DNA of 64,000 nucleotides from Holophagales bacterium (GCA_016714815.1 JADKBZ010000032.1:1-64000); one strand, 5' to 3'. Positions 36,705 through 46,508 are shown, counted from the first letter of the stretch. A program made the numbers and translations. Notes: generated by a model not told the origin, from the letters alone.

Positions 36705-37375
36705 TACTTCCCTCCGGGGACGGCGGCGGCCGCGGGCGCCGGGGCGGGCGAAGCCGCCTGGGCCTCCGCGGCGGCGGGTGCGGGCGGGACGGCCGCGGGC
36801 GGGGCGACGGGCTCGACGGACTGCATCTGCCGGATGTAGAGGACGACGGACCAGGCGTCGTTCTGGTCGACCTGCCGCGAGTGGCTCGGCATCGAGTTCT
36901 GGCCGCGCATCGGGCGGTGGAAGAGCTGGCCGTCGGGCCAGTCGCGCACCTTCTGGGTCATCAGGCTCGGAGGCTTGGGGAAGAGCGCGGTGACGATCCC
37001 GTCGCCGGCGCCCTTCGGGCCGTGGCAGGTGACGCAGACGTTCTCGAAGACGAACTTGCCGTGCGCGAGGACCTCGGGCGTCGGCTGGAGTGGGTTCTTC
37101 AGCCCGGCGCCCGCCTTGTCGGCCTCGTTCTGGGCGTAGGGGTAGGGCTCCTCTCCGACGGCGACGGTCCCCGGCTGGGGTTCCATCAGGCCCGTCGCGC
37201 GAGAGCCGAAGAGGTCCTTGCGCTGCGGCTTGAGCTTGAGCTGGTCGTTCATGTCGAGCCGGTTCCCCTCGCGGTGCGGGGTCCGCCCGGCCGGGAGGCC
37301 GACGTCGCAGCCTCCCGCGAAGAGCGTGGAGAACGCGAGAGACACGAGAGCGAGCGTGCGTGCGGCGTTACGCAT
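36704..37375 (-). CDS. actE: Alternative Complex III subunit ActE, monohaem cytochrome c
   Basis: 223 residues. A lipoprotein-type signal ends in LFAGGC. One haem site, FENVCVTCHGPKGAGDGI, lies within a class I cytochrome c core with a distal MPSHSRQV. The ACIII hallmark region PLQPTPEVLAHGKFVFENVC is present. The C-terminal 45 residues are an Ala/Pro-rich tail not needed for the fold. In characterised ACIII, ActE is the monohaem that receives electrons from the pentahaem ActA. It overlaps actD by eight bases. Confidence 0.9.
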   Translation of the reverse strand: MRNAARTLALVSLAFSTLFAGGCDVGLPAGRTPHREGNRLDMNDQLKLKPQRKDLFGSRATGLMEPQPGTVAVGEEPYPYAQNEADKAGAGLKNPLQPTPEVLAHGKFVFENVCVTCHGPKGAGDGIVTALFPKPPSLMTQKVRDWPDGQLFHRPMRGQNSMPSHSRQVDQNDAWSVVLYIRQMQSVEPVAPPAAVPPAPAAAEAQAASPAPAPAAAAVPGGK

Positions 37376-37919
37376 CGGCCTCTTCCTTTACGTCGACGAG
37401 GCGGACGCCGTGGGCGCCGAGGGACTTCACGAAGGCCTCGGCCTCGGCGGCGTTCCACTTCGGGTCGGTGGCGGAGATCCAGAGGACGAAGCGGTCGACC
37501 GTGGCGCCCGTCTTCACGAGCATCGGCGGCGGCTGCGGGATCGTGTCGATCTTGCCGGCGACGATCGCCACGAGGGCGCTCCCGAGCGCGGCCCAGAAGA
37601 CCATCGCCTCGAAGGTGATCGGGATGTACGACGGCCAGGCCGCGTGGGGCTTGCCGCCGAAGTTCATCGGCCAGTCGAAGACCATCACGTAGTTCTGGAG
37701 CCCCTGCGCGAAGAGGATCCCGCAGAGGGCCAGGACCAGCGTCACCCAGGGGATCCACGAGCGCTTCTGCCCCATGGCCTCTTCCATGCCGTGGATCGGG
37801 AACGGGGTGAGGAAGTCGAAGTGCTTCCAGCCGGCATCGCGGACCTTCGCGGCGGCGGCCAGGGCATCGGCCGGCTCGCAGAAGTGACCGAGGACGCCCT
37901 TGTTCGAGGTCGGCGTCAT
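37368..37919 (-). CDS. actD: Alternative Complex III subunit ActD
   Basis: 183 residues. It starts MTPTSNKGVLGHFCEPADAL and continues AAAKVRDAGWKHFDFLTPFP, a DUF3341 signature. Two helices follow (IPWVTLVLALCGILFAQGLQ and FEAMVFWAALGSALVAIVAG), between which NFGGKPHAAWPSYIPITFE lies in the periplasm. The C-terminal cytoplasmic domain ends in SLGAHGVRLVDVKEE. This is the standard two-helix ActD. It starts three bases after the actC stop. Confidence 0.92.
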   Translation of the reverse strand: MTPTSNKGVLGHFCEPADALAAAAKVRDAGWKHFDFLTPFPIHGMEEAMGQKRSWIPWVTLVLALCGILFAQGLQNYVMVFDWPMNFGGKPHAAWPSYIPITFEAMVFWAALGSALVAIVAGKIDTIPQPPPMLVKTGATVDRFVLWISATDPKWNAAEAEAFVKSLGAHGVRLVDVKEEADA

Positions 37920-37922
37920 GGC

Positions 37923-39425
37923 TCAGGCCTCCTGGTGCGCCGCGACGGCGGCGTTGGCGGGGAGAGCGTCCGTCGGGGCGCTGCGGGCGACCTTCGGGTC
38001 CATCACGCCCTTGACCTCCGAGATCGCGACCACGGGGAGGAAGCGGACGAAGAGGAGGAAGAGGGTGAAGAAGAGGCCGAAGGAGCCGAGGAGGATCGCG
38101 AAGTCCCAGCGCGTGAGGGAGTACATGCCCCAGGACGAGGGGAGGTAGTCGCGGTGAAGCGAGGTGACGACGATGACGTACCGCTCGAACCACATCCCGA
38201 CGTTCACGAGGATCGAGACGACGAAGAGGACCCAGGTGTGCCGTCTCATCTTCTTCCACCAGAAGATCTGCGGCACGATGGCGTTGCAGGTGAACATGAT
38301 GGCGTAGGCCCAGCTGTAGGGGCCGAACGCCCGGTTCTTGAAGATGAACCCTTCCCACTCGCTTCCCGAGTACCAGGCCATGAAGAACTCGGTGGAGTAG
38401 GCGAACCCGACGAGCATGCCCGTCAGCATCAGGATCTTCGCCATCGACTCCATGTGGTTCAGCGTGACGTAGTTCTTCATGCCGAAGTAGCCGCGCATGA
38501 ACGTCATCAGCGTGATGACCATCGCGAAGCCCGAGAAGATCGCGCCGATGACGAAGTAGGGCGGGAAGATCGTCGTGTGCCAGCCCGGCATGACCGAGGT
38601 GGCGAAGTCGAACGAGACGATCGTGTGGACCGAGAAGACGAGCGGCGTCGCGAGGCCGGCGAGGATCATGTAGGCCGACTCGTAGTGCCGCCAGGCGCGG
38701 TGCGAGCCGTTCCAGCCGAAGCTCATCGCGTTGTAGAGCGACTTGCGCCACGGGTGCGTCGCCCGGTCCCTCACGGTCGCCAGGTCGGGCAGCAGCCCGA
38801 CGTACCAGAACGCGAGTGACACCAGGCCGTAGGTCGAGATGGCGAAGATGTCCCACGCGAGCGGCGAGTTGAAGTTGATCCAGAGCGGGCCGCGGGCGTT
38901 GGGGTAGGGGACGAGCCAGTAGGCGAACCAGGCGCGCCCGAGGTGGATGACCGGGAAGATGCCGGCGCAGGCGACGGCGAAGAGCGTCATCGCCTCGGCG
39001 GCGCGGTTGATGCCGGTGCGCCACTGCTGGCGGAAGAGGAAGAGGACCGCCGAGATGAGCGTTCCGGCGTGGCCGATGCCGATCCAGAAGACGAAGTTGA
39101 TGATGAACGAGCCCCAGCCGACCGGGTGGTTGATGCCGACGATGCCCATCCCCGCGTAGAGGAGGAAGATCAGCGAGAAGACGAGGAGGCCGAGGAACGT
39201 CAGCGCGACGGCGAACGCGATCCACCACTTCTTCGTGGGGAACTGCTCGGCGTGCATGCAGATGTCTCGGTCGACGTCGGACCACTTCTTCCCGCCGGTG
39301 ACGAGCGGCTCGGGGATCTCCAGGTCGCCCCCGTAGGGGCCGGCCCCCGCGAGGACGATCGGCCGGCCCGTGAGCTGGCTGTCGTCCATCACCGTGGCGT
39401 AGGGACTCGCCTCATGCCTTGTCAT
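37923..39425 (-). CDS. actC: Alternative Complex III subunit ActC (NrfD-like)
   Basis: 500 residues with ten helices in two four-helix NrfD bundles, the quinol-binding membrane core that passes electrons to ActB. Motif regions: GWGSFIINFVFWIGIGHAGT (conserved His/Gly of the first bundle) and SAVLFLFRQQWRTGINRAAE. GRAWFAYWLVPYPNARGP and HMESMAKILMLTGMLVGFAY are further helices. The start at 39425 overlaps actB by 14 bases; an alternative ATG at about 39389 (MDDSQLTG) would begin after the actB stop and has a similar N-terminus. The conserved Asp and His of the quinol site are present. Confidence 0.92.
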   Translation of the reverse strand: MTRHEASPYATVMDDSQLTGRPIVLAGAGPYGGDLEIPEPLVTGGKKWSDVDRDICMHAEQFPTKKWWIAFAVALTFLGLLVFSLIFLLYAGMGIVGINHPVGWGSFIINFVFWIGIGHAGTLISAVLFLFRQQWRTGINRAAEAMTLFAVACAGIFPVIHLGRAWFAYWLVPYPNARGPLWINFNSPLAWDIFAISTYGLVSLAFWYVGLLPDLATVRDRATHPWRKSLYNAMSFGWNGSHRAWRHYESAYMILAGLATPLVFSVHTIVSFDFATSVMPGWHTTIFPPYFVIGAIFSGFAMVITLMTFMRGYFGMKNYVTLNHMESMAKILMLTGMLVGFAYSTEFFMAWYSGSEWEGFIFKNRAFGPYSWAYAIMFTCNAIVPQIFWWKKMRRHTWVLFVVSILVNVGMWFERYVIVVTSLHRDYLPSSWGMYSLTRWDFAILLGSFGLFFTLFLLFVRFLPVVAISEVKGVMDPKVARSAPTDALPANAAVAAHQEA

Positions 39426-42400
39426 TGCGCACCTTCGTCAGGTAGGAGATGGACGGCTTGACGTTGATAGCCTCGAGGAGCTTCATGGCCCGCGGGCTGG
39501 CGGCGAGCGCCGCGACCTTCGAGCCGGGGGCGTTCACGTCGCCGAAAGTGATGGCGCCGGTGGGGCAGGCTTCCATGCAGGCAGGCACGACGGCGCCATC
39601 GGGGAAGTGGACCTTGCTCTTCCCCTCGCGCGTGGCCGCGGCCTTGGCTTCCTGGATCCGCTGGACGCAGAAGGAGCACTTCTCCATGACGCCGCGGCTC
39701 CTCACCGTCACCTCCGGGTTGTTCTTCATCTGCATCGGGGCGCGGGTGTTCAGCTCCGCGTTTCGCTTGATGCGCGGCTCGAGCGCCCGGAAGAGCGCGC
39801 TCTCCTGGGCTTTGCCGTACTCCCAGAAGTTGAACCGCCGCACCTTGAACGGGCAGTTGTTGGCGCAGTAGCGGGTCCCGACGCAGCGGTTGTAGATCTG
39901 CTGGTTCAGGCCGTCGGTGCTGTGCATCGTCGCCACGAAGGGGCAGACGGTCTCGCAGGGGGCGTTCTCGCAGTGCTGGCAGAGCATCGGCTCGAAGAGC
40001 GTCTGCGGCTCCTCGACCACTTCGAGGGGGCCGTCCCAGACGTCGGCGTCCCAGCGGCCGTCCTTCTTCGGCGCGTCGTAGTAGCGGTCGATCCGCATCC
40101 ACGACATCTCGCGGCCGTCGATGATGCCGCGCCGTCCGACGACCGGGACGTTGTTCTCGGCCTGGCAGCCGATGGTGCACTTGCCGCAGCCGTTGCACTT
40201 GCTGAGGTCGATGGCCATCGCCCAGCGGGCGTTGGGGTAGGGGTGCTCGGGCCAGGCCGAGGGGCCGCCGGCCTGCTGCTCGGTTCCCGACTTCTGGTTC
40301 TTCTCGTACTCGGAGAGGGTCGTCACCGGGACGAGCGGCCGGGCCTCGCGGTCGATGACGTCGGAGCCCTGCGCGAAGGCGAGCGCCTCGTTGCCGGAGA
40401 CGCGCGTGAGCTTGACGGGGAGGGCGGCGGAGAGGGGGCGCCCGCCGGCGAGGAGGCGGAGCGCGAAGGCGTTCGGCCCGACGCCGCCGCCGATGTCGCC
40501 GCAGGCGGTGCGGCCGAGGCCGAGGGGAAGGGCGACCTGGTCGTAGTGCATCCCGGCGTGGCGGTAGGCCGGGGCGACGACCTTGGCATGACCGGCGTCG
40601 ACCTCGACGAGATCCCCGCTCGCGAGCTTCATCTCGTCGAAGCGGCGCGGCGCCATCGAGAGCGCGCCGCCCCACGAGATGCGGGTGATCGGGTCGGGGA
40701 ACTCGTGCAGCCAGGCGTTGTTGCCGTGCTGACCGTCGTGGAGGGCCAGGTGCGGGTAGAGCTGCAGCTCGAGGCCGGCGGGGCTGGCCGGGAGAGAGGC
40801 GAGGAGGGCGAGCGCCGCCGGGGCGAGCGTGCGGGCGGGAGGCGCCGCGGGCGCCGGTCCCTGCCAGGCGCCGGAGCGGAGGACCTCGTTCCAGGCGGCT
40901 TCGAAGGCCGCCGAGCCGGGCTCGAGGGCGAGCCGTGCGGCCCACCCCGCGCGGAGGAAGTGCCAGGCGAGGCTCGGGTTCGGGACGGGCTGGGCCGCCG
41001 CCGCTCCCGGCACGGGGGCCGCGGCGGCGACGAGGGCGGCCGCGCCGGGGACTCCGGCGGCGGCGCTCCACTCGACGAGGACGTCGAGGAGACCGCGGGT
41101 GTCGTTCAGGGGCTGGATGACGGGTTGCTGGACGGCGAAGATCCCCCGGGGGAGAGCGGCGTCGCTCCAGCACTCGAAGGGGTGGCTCGCCGGGGCGAGG
41201 AAGTCGGCTCGGGCGCTCGTCTCGTCGATCCGGTCGTTCAGGGAGACGACGAATGGGACCTTCGCAAGCGCCTCGGCGAGCTTCAGTGAGGCGGGTGCGT
41301 CGTAGACCGGGTTCGCGCCGGCCACGACGAGGAGCGTGACCTTGCCGGAGTGCATCTCGCCCGCGAGGGCTTCGAGGGCCTTCGCGCTCCCCGAGGGGAG
41401 CTGCTCGGCGGAGGCCTCGTCGAAGAGCCCGGCGGAATAGGAGTCGAGGGAGAGGTTCAGGAGGACCGCCGCGAGCTCGAGGGCCTCTCCGGCGGCCGAG
41501 CCGCTGGCCGAGCCGCCCGCCAGGACGAGGGCCTTTCCGCGGGCGGCGGCGAGCTCGCCGGCGAGGCCCTTCAGCTGCTCGGCGGAAACTCCCGACGTCT
41601 TCGCGACGGCGTCGACGGCGAACGGGGCGAGGGCCGCCTCGGCCTGGGCGTTCCCGGCGAGCGGGCCCGTCTTCTTCACGACGACGAGCTCGTGCGCGAG
41701 GGCGCAGGCGACGGGGGCGAGCTGCGAGTCGCGGACGCGGAACCGCTTGTCGGCGTTGGCCCCCGTCAGAGTCAGGCGGCCTTCGAGCTGGACGAAGCGG
41801 CTCATCTTCGCCCCTTCGGCCTGCTCGGGAGAGCGCCGGAGGGCGAAGTCGCGCTCGAGGCCGTCGGCCGGCCGGTCGAGGAACTCGGCCCCGAGGCCGA
41901 GGACGAGGTCGGCCTTGTCGAGGCGCGGGCGCGGGGCCCCGCTGTGACCGAAGGCCTGCCCGCAGGCGCCGGCGGCCGCGTCCGGCTCGACGGGCGACCA
42001 GGCGACGTGCCTGAGGCCCGTGTGGGCCGAGAGGGCCGCGATGGAGGCGGCGAGGGACGGGCTCGCGACGGGGCCCGTGAGGAGGACGGCGCCGCTCCCG
42101 GCCTTGGCGAGGCGGGAGACGACCTCTGAGCCGACGACGCTCCAGCTGCTCGCGACCGTCGGACCCTTGCCCCGGCGAACGGAGACGGGCCCTTTGGCCC
42201 GGTCAGGGTCGTAGAGGTCCATCAGCGCGGCCTGGTGGCGCACGGTGAGTCCCCGGCCGCTCGCGTCGGTGGGGCTGGGGGCGACGAGGATCGGCCGCCC
42301 TTCCCGCGTGCGGACGAGGACGGGTCCGCCGTCGATCACGGTGTGGAAGAAGCGGGCCCGGCCCATCCCGTCCACGAGGCTCTCGGGCATGTCGTGGAAC

Positions 42401-42546
42401 GGAATCGTCTGTTCCTGGGGCGGCTGGCAGCCGGCGCTCGCGAGGGCCCCTGCCGCCGCGAGCGTGCCGCTCAACCGGAGGAACTCGCGCCGGTCGAGGC
42501 CCGAGGCGTCCGGCTGAGCGCTGGTCTCGTTCGGATTCATCGTCAT
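39412..42546 (-). CDS. actB: Alternative Complex III subunit ActB (molybdopterin-like plus ferredoxin fusion)
   Basis: 1044 residues. A Tat/lipoprotein signal: LDRREFLRLSGTLAAAGALA, then ASAGC. Residues about 55-720 are a molybdopterin-oxidoreductase-like domain that in ACIII carries no cofactor; no cofactor-binding Cys/Ser is visible. Residues about 770-1010 are a ferredoxin-type domain with four Cys groups (CNGCGKCTIGC, CQHCENAPC...C, CVGTRYCANNC and CSFCV...CMEAC), three [4Fe-4S] and one [3Fe-4S] in the known structures. It transfers electrons from ActC to the cytochrome subunits. The Ala/Gly/Pro-rich segment near 560-600 looks like low-complexity insertion. Confidence 0.93.
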   Translation of the reverse strand: MTMNPNETSAQPDASGLDRREFLRLSGTLAAAGALASAGCQPPQEQTIPFHDMPESLVDGMGRARFFHTVIDGGPVLVRTREGRPILVAPSPTDASGRGLTVRHQAALMDLYDPDRAKGPVSVRRGKGPTVASSWSVVGSEVVSRLAKAGSGAVLLTGPVASPSLAASIAALSAHTGLRHVAWSPVEPDAAAGACGQAFGHSGAPRPRLDKADLVLGLGAEFLDRPADGLERDFALRRSPEQAEGAKMSRFVQLEGRLTLTGANADKRFRVRDSQLAPVACALAHELVVVKKTGPLAGNAQAEAALAPFAVDAVAKTSGVSAEQLKGLAGELAAARGKALVLAGGSASGSAAGEALELAAVLLNLSLDSYSAGLFDEASAEQLPSGSAKALEALAGEMHSGKVTLLVVAGANPVYDAPASLKLAEALAKVPFVVSLNDRIDETSARADFLAPASHPFECWSDAALPRGIFAVQQPVIQPLNDTRGLLDVLVEWSAAAGVPGAAALVAAAAPVPGAAAAQPVPNPSLAWHFLRAGWAARLALEPGSAAFEAAWNEVLRSGAWQGPAPAAPPARTLAPAALALLASLPASPAGLELQLYPHLALHDGQHGNNAWLHEFPDPITRISWGGALSMAPRRFDEMKLASGDLVEVDAGHAKVVAPAYRHAGMHYDQVALPLGLGRTACGDIGGGVGPNAFALRLLAGGRPLSAALPVKLTRVSGNEALAFAQGSDVIDREARPLVPVTTLSEYEKNQKSGTEQQAGGPSAWPEHPYPNARWAMAIDLSKCNGCGKCTIGCQAENNVPVVGRRGIIDGREMSWMRIDRYYDAPKKDGRWDADVWDGPLEVVEEPQTLFEPMLCQHCENAPCETVCPFVATMHSTDGLNQQIYNRCVGTRYCANNCPFKVRRFNFWEYGKAQESALFRALEPRIKRNAELNTRAPMQMKNNPEVTVRSRGVMEKCSFCVQRIQEAKAAATREGKSKVHFPDGAVVPACMEACPTGAITFGDVNAPGSKVAALAASPRAMKLLEAINVKPSISYLTKVRNDKA

Positions 42547-42552
42547 CTCCCT

Positions 42553-43176
42553 CTACCGGTGGCAGGCGATGCAGTCGGTCGGGGCCTTCATGTCGGGCTT
42601 CCTGTGACAGTCGAGGCACCACTGCATGTTGAAGGTGTTCTGCACGGAGACGATCTCCATCGTCTCGACCTTCCCGTGGCAGGCCTCGCACTGGTTGATC
42701 GGCTTGCCCTGGGCATCCTTGTTCGGGATCTTCGGCTCGCCCTTCTCGTTCTTCGCGTTCAGGTGGGCCGAGTGGTCGTAGTAGGCGAAGTCGGGGAGGT
42801 CGTGAACCTTCACCCACGGGATCGGCTCGCCCCGGTCCCAGTAGTCCTTCATCTTCAGGACCCACTCCCTGCCGAGGCCGACGCTCGTGTGGCAGTTCAT
42901 GCAGACGGCCGTCGACGGGACCGTCGAGTGGCGCCCCTTGTAGGGCATGGTGTGGCAGTAGACGCAGGGGATGCCGAAGCCCCCGACGTTCACCTTCGCG
43001 CCCGTCGCGTCCGTCTGCCAGACGGGTGTTCCGGCCATTCGCGTGTGCCGGAAGAGGATGGGCTGGCGTGGCTCGTACCCCTTGCGCACGTTGCTGAACG
43101 CGTACGCGAAGGAGCCGGTCACGGCCACCGCCAGGACCAGCATCAGGATGCGCACGGGCGTTCTCCCTAGGCTCAT
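42553..43176 (-). CDS. actA: Alternative Complex III subunit ActA, pentahaem cytochrome c
   Basis: 207 residues. N-terminal signal anchor (VRILMLVLAVAVTGSFAYAF), then five haem motifs: CVYCH, CMNCH, CEACH, CLDCH and CIACH. The segment MAGTPVWQTDATGAKV and DYWDRGEPIPWVKVHDLPDF are ActA landmarks; the latter carries an axial His. The number and order of haems are exactly those of ActA. Its ATG overlaps the ccoS stop (ATGA), so the ACIII genes are translationally joined to the cbb3 maturation genes. Confidence 0.93.
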   Translation of the reverse strand: MSLGRTPVRILMLVLAVAVTGSFAYAFSNVRKGYEPRQPILFRHTRMAGTPVWQTDATGAKVNVGGFGIPCVYCHTMPYKGRHSTVPSTAVCMNCHTSVGLGREWVLKMKDYWDRGEPIPWVKVHDLPDFAYYDHSAHLNAKNEKGEPKIPNKDAQGKPINQCEACHGKVETMEIVSVQNTFNMQWCLDCHRKPDMKAPTDCIACHR

Positions 43177-43436
43177 TCGGAGGCCCTCCTTGTCGAATCG
43201 GCTTTCGTCGTTTCTCTGGGAATCACTTCGAGTACCGCCTCGGCCGCCGTCCCCGGGGGAGCGGTGGAGGCGTTTGCCGTGGCCGGCCGGCGCGGCTCCT
43301 CGTCGTCGAAGAGGATCCGCACCGCGGGGGTGTCCAGGTCGTCGAACTGGCCCGTCTTCGCGGCCCAGATGAAGAGGCCGACGGCGATCGCCGCGATGAG
43401 GAGCGCCAGGGGGAGGAGAACGAAGATCGTCTCCAC
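43173..43436 (-). CDS. ccoS: cbb3 oxidase maturation protein CcoS
   Basis: 87 residues. METIFVLLPLALLIAAIAVG and LFIWAAKTGQFDDLDTPAVR are the hallmark of CcoS: a single helix, then F-D-D-L-D-(T/G)-P-A. The tail after FDDEEPRR is longer and low in complexity. CcoS is needed for haem b insertion in CcoN. It lies between the ccoI stop (one base gap) and actA (4-base overlap), linking the oxidase assembly genes to ACIII. Confidence 0.92.
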   Translation of the reverse strand: METIFVLLPLALLIAAIAVGLFIWAAKTGQFDDLDTPAVRILFDDEEPRRPATANASTAPPGTAAEAVLEVIPRETTKADSTRRASE

Positions 43437-43437
43437 T

Positions 43438-45975
43438 TCAGGCCTCCGCCGCCACGCCTTCCCCGGCGGCGTCCGGGCGGACGGGGCGGCCCGGGCGGGG
43501 GCGAGCGAAAGTGCGGGTGAGAGCAGAGGAGAGAACGACGCTCAGCGACGACACCGGCATCAGGATCGCGGCCAGAAGCGGCCCCACGAAGCCGAGAAGC
43601 GCGAGCGTCGACGCGGTGACGTTGTATGCGAGGGAGAAGCCGAGGTTGCGGCGGATCACGCCGTGGAGGCGCCGGGCTCCGTCGAGGAGGTCGAGGAGCG
43701 GCGTGACCCCGTCGCGCACGAGGACGATGTCGGCGGCGACGATCGTCGCTCCCATGCCTCCGTGCACGGCGATCCCGACGTCGGCCAGGGCGAGCGCCGC
43801 CGCGTCGTTCACCCCGTCCCCGACCATCACGACGGTTCCGGTGCGGCCGGGGACGCCGGTGAGGCCGGCAACGAGGTCCCGCTTGGCCTCCGGCGACAGC
43901 CCGCCGAGCGCATCCACGGACGGGATTCCGAGCTCGGCCGCGACCCGCGCCACGACGGCGGGGTGGTCGCCGGAGAGGATCCGGATGCGGAGGCCGCGTT
44001 CCCTGAGCGCCGAGATGGTCCGCAGGGTATCCGGGCGGAGAGGGTCTCCCACACCCGCGACGCCGGCGATTCGCCGGTCGACGGCCACGAAGACGGGGCT
44101 GAGCCCCTCCGCGACGAACCCTTCGGCGACCTCGGCGAGAGCGGAGGGGATGGAGGCGCCCGCGGCCTCGACGTGGATCCGGTTGCCGACCCTCACGTCC
44201 CGGCCGTCGAGCCGCCCGGAAATTCCCTGCCCCGGGATCTCCAGGACGTCCTCGGCTTCCCTCACGACCCGCACCGAGCGGCCGTAGGAGGCGCGGAAGG
44301 CCCGGGCCACGGCGTGGGACGACTCCGCCTCGAGCGCCCGCGCGAGCTGGAGGGCCGCGTTCTCGCCGTGCCACCGGGAGACGGTGGCACGCCCCTCGGT
44401 GAGCGTCCCGGTCTTGTCGAGGAGGACCGTGTCGGCCTGGCGGAGCCGCTCGAGGGCATCGGGGTTCTTGACGAAGATGCCCGAGCGAGCGGCGCGCATC
44501 AGGGCTACGGAGACGGCGAGCGGGACCGAGAGCCCGAGCGCGCAAGGGCAGGCGACGACGAGGAGAGCGACGACGCGCTCGAGAGCGACCTGCGGGCCCC
44601 GGTGGATCCACGCCACGCCAGTGAGGACGGCGAGGACGAGGAGTGCCTGGACGAAGCGCCGGGCCAGCAGGTCGGTCGTCCGGAGGAGGGCGGGCTTGCG
44701 GGACAGAGCCTCCTGGACGATCGCCAGGAGAGCTCCGACGCGGGTCTTCTCGCCGGCGGCGTCGACGCGGACGACGAGGCGGGCCCCGAGGTTCGTGGCG
44801 CCGGCGTTGACCAGGTCGCCCTCCCGCACGGGGAGCGCAACGGCCTCGCCCGTCAGAACGGCGTTGTCGAGGGACGAGCGGCCCGACAGGACGACGCCGT
44901 CGACGGGGACGAGCTCGCCGGAGCGGACCTCGACCCGGTCGCCCGGCGCCAGCGCGGCGAGCGGCACCTCGACGGCGACCGCGCCCGGGCCGTCTCCGTC
45001 GAGCCGGCGGGCGAACTCGAGGAACGCAACGCCCCGAAGGCTGTCGGCCCGCTCGAGAGCCACGCGCTGCGCGGCCCTCTGGACCTGCCGGGCGCCGAGG
45101 AGGGCCGCGACGAGCATGGCCAGGGAGTCGAACCAGAGAGGGCCGCTTCCCCGGATCGTGTTCCACGCGCTCGCCAGGAAAGCGACGAGGAGCGCGATCG
45201 CGACGGGAAGGTCTATGTGGACGATGCGGGCCCGCAGGCCGGCGAGGGCCGTCTGAAAGAACGGGCGCGCCGAGAAGAGGAGAACCGGGACGGCGACCGC
45301 CAGGGAGAGCCAGCGGAAGAAGGCCTCATAGGCCGAGGCCATCCCCGAGTACTCGCCGGCGTAGAGCGCCCCGTGGAGGAACATGAGGTTCATCGCGCAC
45401 GCCGCGGCGACGCCGAGCCTGGCCAGCATGGCGCGGTCCTCGGTTCGCCGGGCTTCCTGCACCCGGGAGGCCCGGTGGACGTGCGGCGTGTAGCCGAGCC
45501 GGTCGAGCGCGCGGGCGATCGAGGAGAGCCGCGTCTTCCCGGGCTCCCAGGTCACCTCTGCGACGGCGCTCCCGATGTTGAGCCGGACCTCGTCGACCCC
45601 CGGGAGAGCGGCCGGGAGCTTCTCGACGAGCCAGACGCACGCCGCGCAGTGGACCCCCTCGAGGTAGAGGCGGGTGCGGCACCGCTCCGCCCCGAGCGGC
45701 TCGGTCGCCTCGGCCTGCAGGAGCGCGTCGTCGAAGTCCTCGAAGCTCCGGCCCGAGACTCGCGCGGGCTCGAGCACGCCCTGCTGCTGGTCGACGAGAC
45801 GGTAGTACTGGTCGAAACCCCACTCGCGTACGAGCGAGTAGACCTGCCGGCAGCCGGAGCAGCAGAACTGCTCGTCCTCGCCTTCACGAACGAGGCTGGC
45901 CGGGACCGCGAGGCCGCAGTGTGCGCACGCCCGGGGGGCGACGCTCAGGTGCCGGCTCTCGCGGGAGCGCGTCAC
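43438..45975 (-). CDS. ccoI: cbb3-assembly copper P-type ATPase CcoI/FixI
   Basis: 845 residues from GTG 45975, which overlaps ccoH (GTGA). The N-terminus carries two Cys clusters, CAHCGLAV and CCSGCRQVY, and an HMA domain with GVHCAACVW. Eight membrane helices surround VACPCALGLSV (CPC ion motif). The phosphorylation site is DKTGTLTEG and the hinge is VMVGDGVNDAAAL. FixI/CcoI type ATPases move copper out of the cytoplasm for the CcoN Cu_B site, here confirmed by the ccoGHIS context rather than by sequence alone. Confidence 0.93.
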   Translation of the reverse strand: MTRSRESRHLSVAPRACAHCGLAVPASLVREGEDEQFCCSGCRQVYSLVREWGFDQYYRLVDQQQGVLEPARVSGRSFEDFDDALLQAEATEPLGAERCRTRLYLEGVHCAACVWLVEKLPAALPGVDEVRLNIGSAVAEVTWEPGKTRLSSIARALDRLGYTPHVHRASRVQEARRTEDRAMLARLGVAAACAMNLMFLHGALYAGEYSGMASAYEAFFRWLSLAVAVPVLLFSARPFFQTALAGLRARIVHIDLPVAIALLVAFLASAWNTIRGSGPLWFDSLAMLVAALLGARQVQRAAQRVALERADSLRGVAFLEFARRLDGDGPGAVAVEVPLAALAPGDRVEVRSGELVPVDGVVLSGRSSLDNAVLTGEAVALPVREGDLVNAGATNLGARLVVRVDAAGEKTRVGALLAIVQEALSRKPALLRTTDLLARRFVQALLVLAVLTGVAWIHRGPQVALERVVALLVVACPCALGLSVPLAVSVALMRAARSGIFVKNPDALERLRQADTVLLDKTGTLTEGRATVSRWHGENAALQLARALEAESSHAVARAFRASYGRSVRVVREAEDVLEIPGQGISGRLDGRDVRVGNRIHVEAAGASIPSALAEVAEGFVAEGLSPVFVAVDRRIAGVAGVGDPLRPDTLRTISALRERGLRIRILSGDHPAVVARVAAELGIPSVDALGGLSPEAKRDLVAGLTGVPGRTGTVVMVGDGVNDAAALALADVGIAVHGGMGATIVAADIVLVRDGVTPLLDLLDGARRLHGVIRRNLGFSLAYNVTASTLALLGFVGPLLAAILMPVSSLSVVLSSALTRTFARPRPGRPVRPDAAGEGVAAEA

Positions 45976-46508
45976 GGGACTCTCGCCTCCCCGGCGGACT
46001 GGTCCGCGGCCACCGCGAGGCGGGCCGCGTGGACGAATCGGAGCCCGTCCCTCTTCACGTCGATCCGCAGCTCCCAGGACCCGGCCTCGTCGATGCGGAC
46101 GAGGGTCCGGTAGCTCCCGGCCTCCTGCGGCAGCTCGACGAGGTCGCCGGTCTGGTTCAGGCGGGTATCCGAGGGACGGAGGGCGAAGAGGCGGCCCGAG
46201 AGACCGGTGATCGCCTTCCCGTCGCGATCCGCCACGCGGACGTCGACGGGGCGCGGCATTCCCGGAAAGTGCGGGACTCCGGACGGGAGCTCGTAGCGGA
46301 CCGTCCAGCCGAGCTGCCGGCTCGCGTCCTCGACCGCCTCGTCGGCGTCCCAGGCCTTCGCGGCCTCGTAGTAGCCCTTGATCGGGCGTGGGCTGTCGGG
46401 GCGGGTCGCGACCCAGACGAGAATCCCGCTCGCGATCACGGACATGGAGAGGAGGGCGCCGACGTAGATCGGCCAGCGGTACTCGGAGACGAGGCGGAAG
46501 ATCTTCAC
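45972..46508 (-). CDS. ccoH: cbb3 assembly protein CcoH/FixH
   Basis: 178 residues from GTG 46508, overlapping the ccoG stop (GTGA). One N-terminal helix (WPIYVGALLSMSVIASGILV) is followed by KGYYEAAKAWDADEAVEDAS, a typical FixH segment, and an Ig-like periplasmic domain ending in DEAGSWELRIDVKRDG. It is needed for stable assembly of cbb3 oxidase with CcoI. The second FixH-like protein at 34934-35482 is more divergent and carries the Met/His/Cys set lacking here. Confidence 0.85.
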   Translation of the reverse strand: MKIFRLVSEYRWPIYVGALLSMSVIASGILVWVATRPDSPRPIKGYYEAAKAWDADEAVEDASRQLGWTVRYELPSGVPHFPGMPRPVDVRVADRDGKAITGLSGRLFALRPSDTRLNQTGDLVELPQEAGSYRTLVRIDEAGSWELRIDVKRDGLRFVHAARLAVAADQSAGEARVP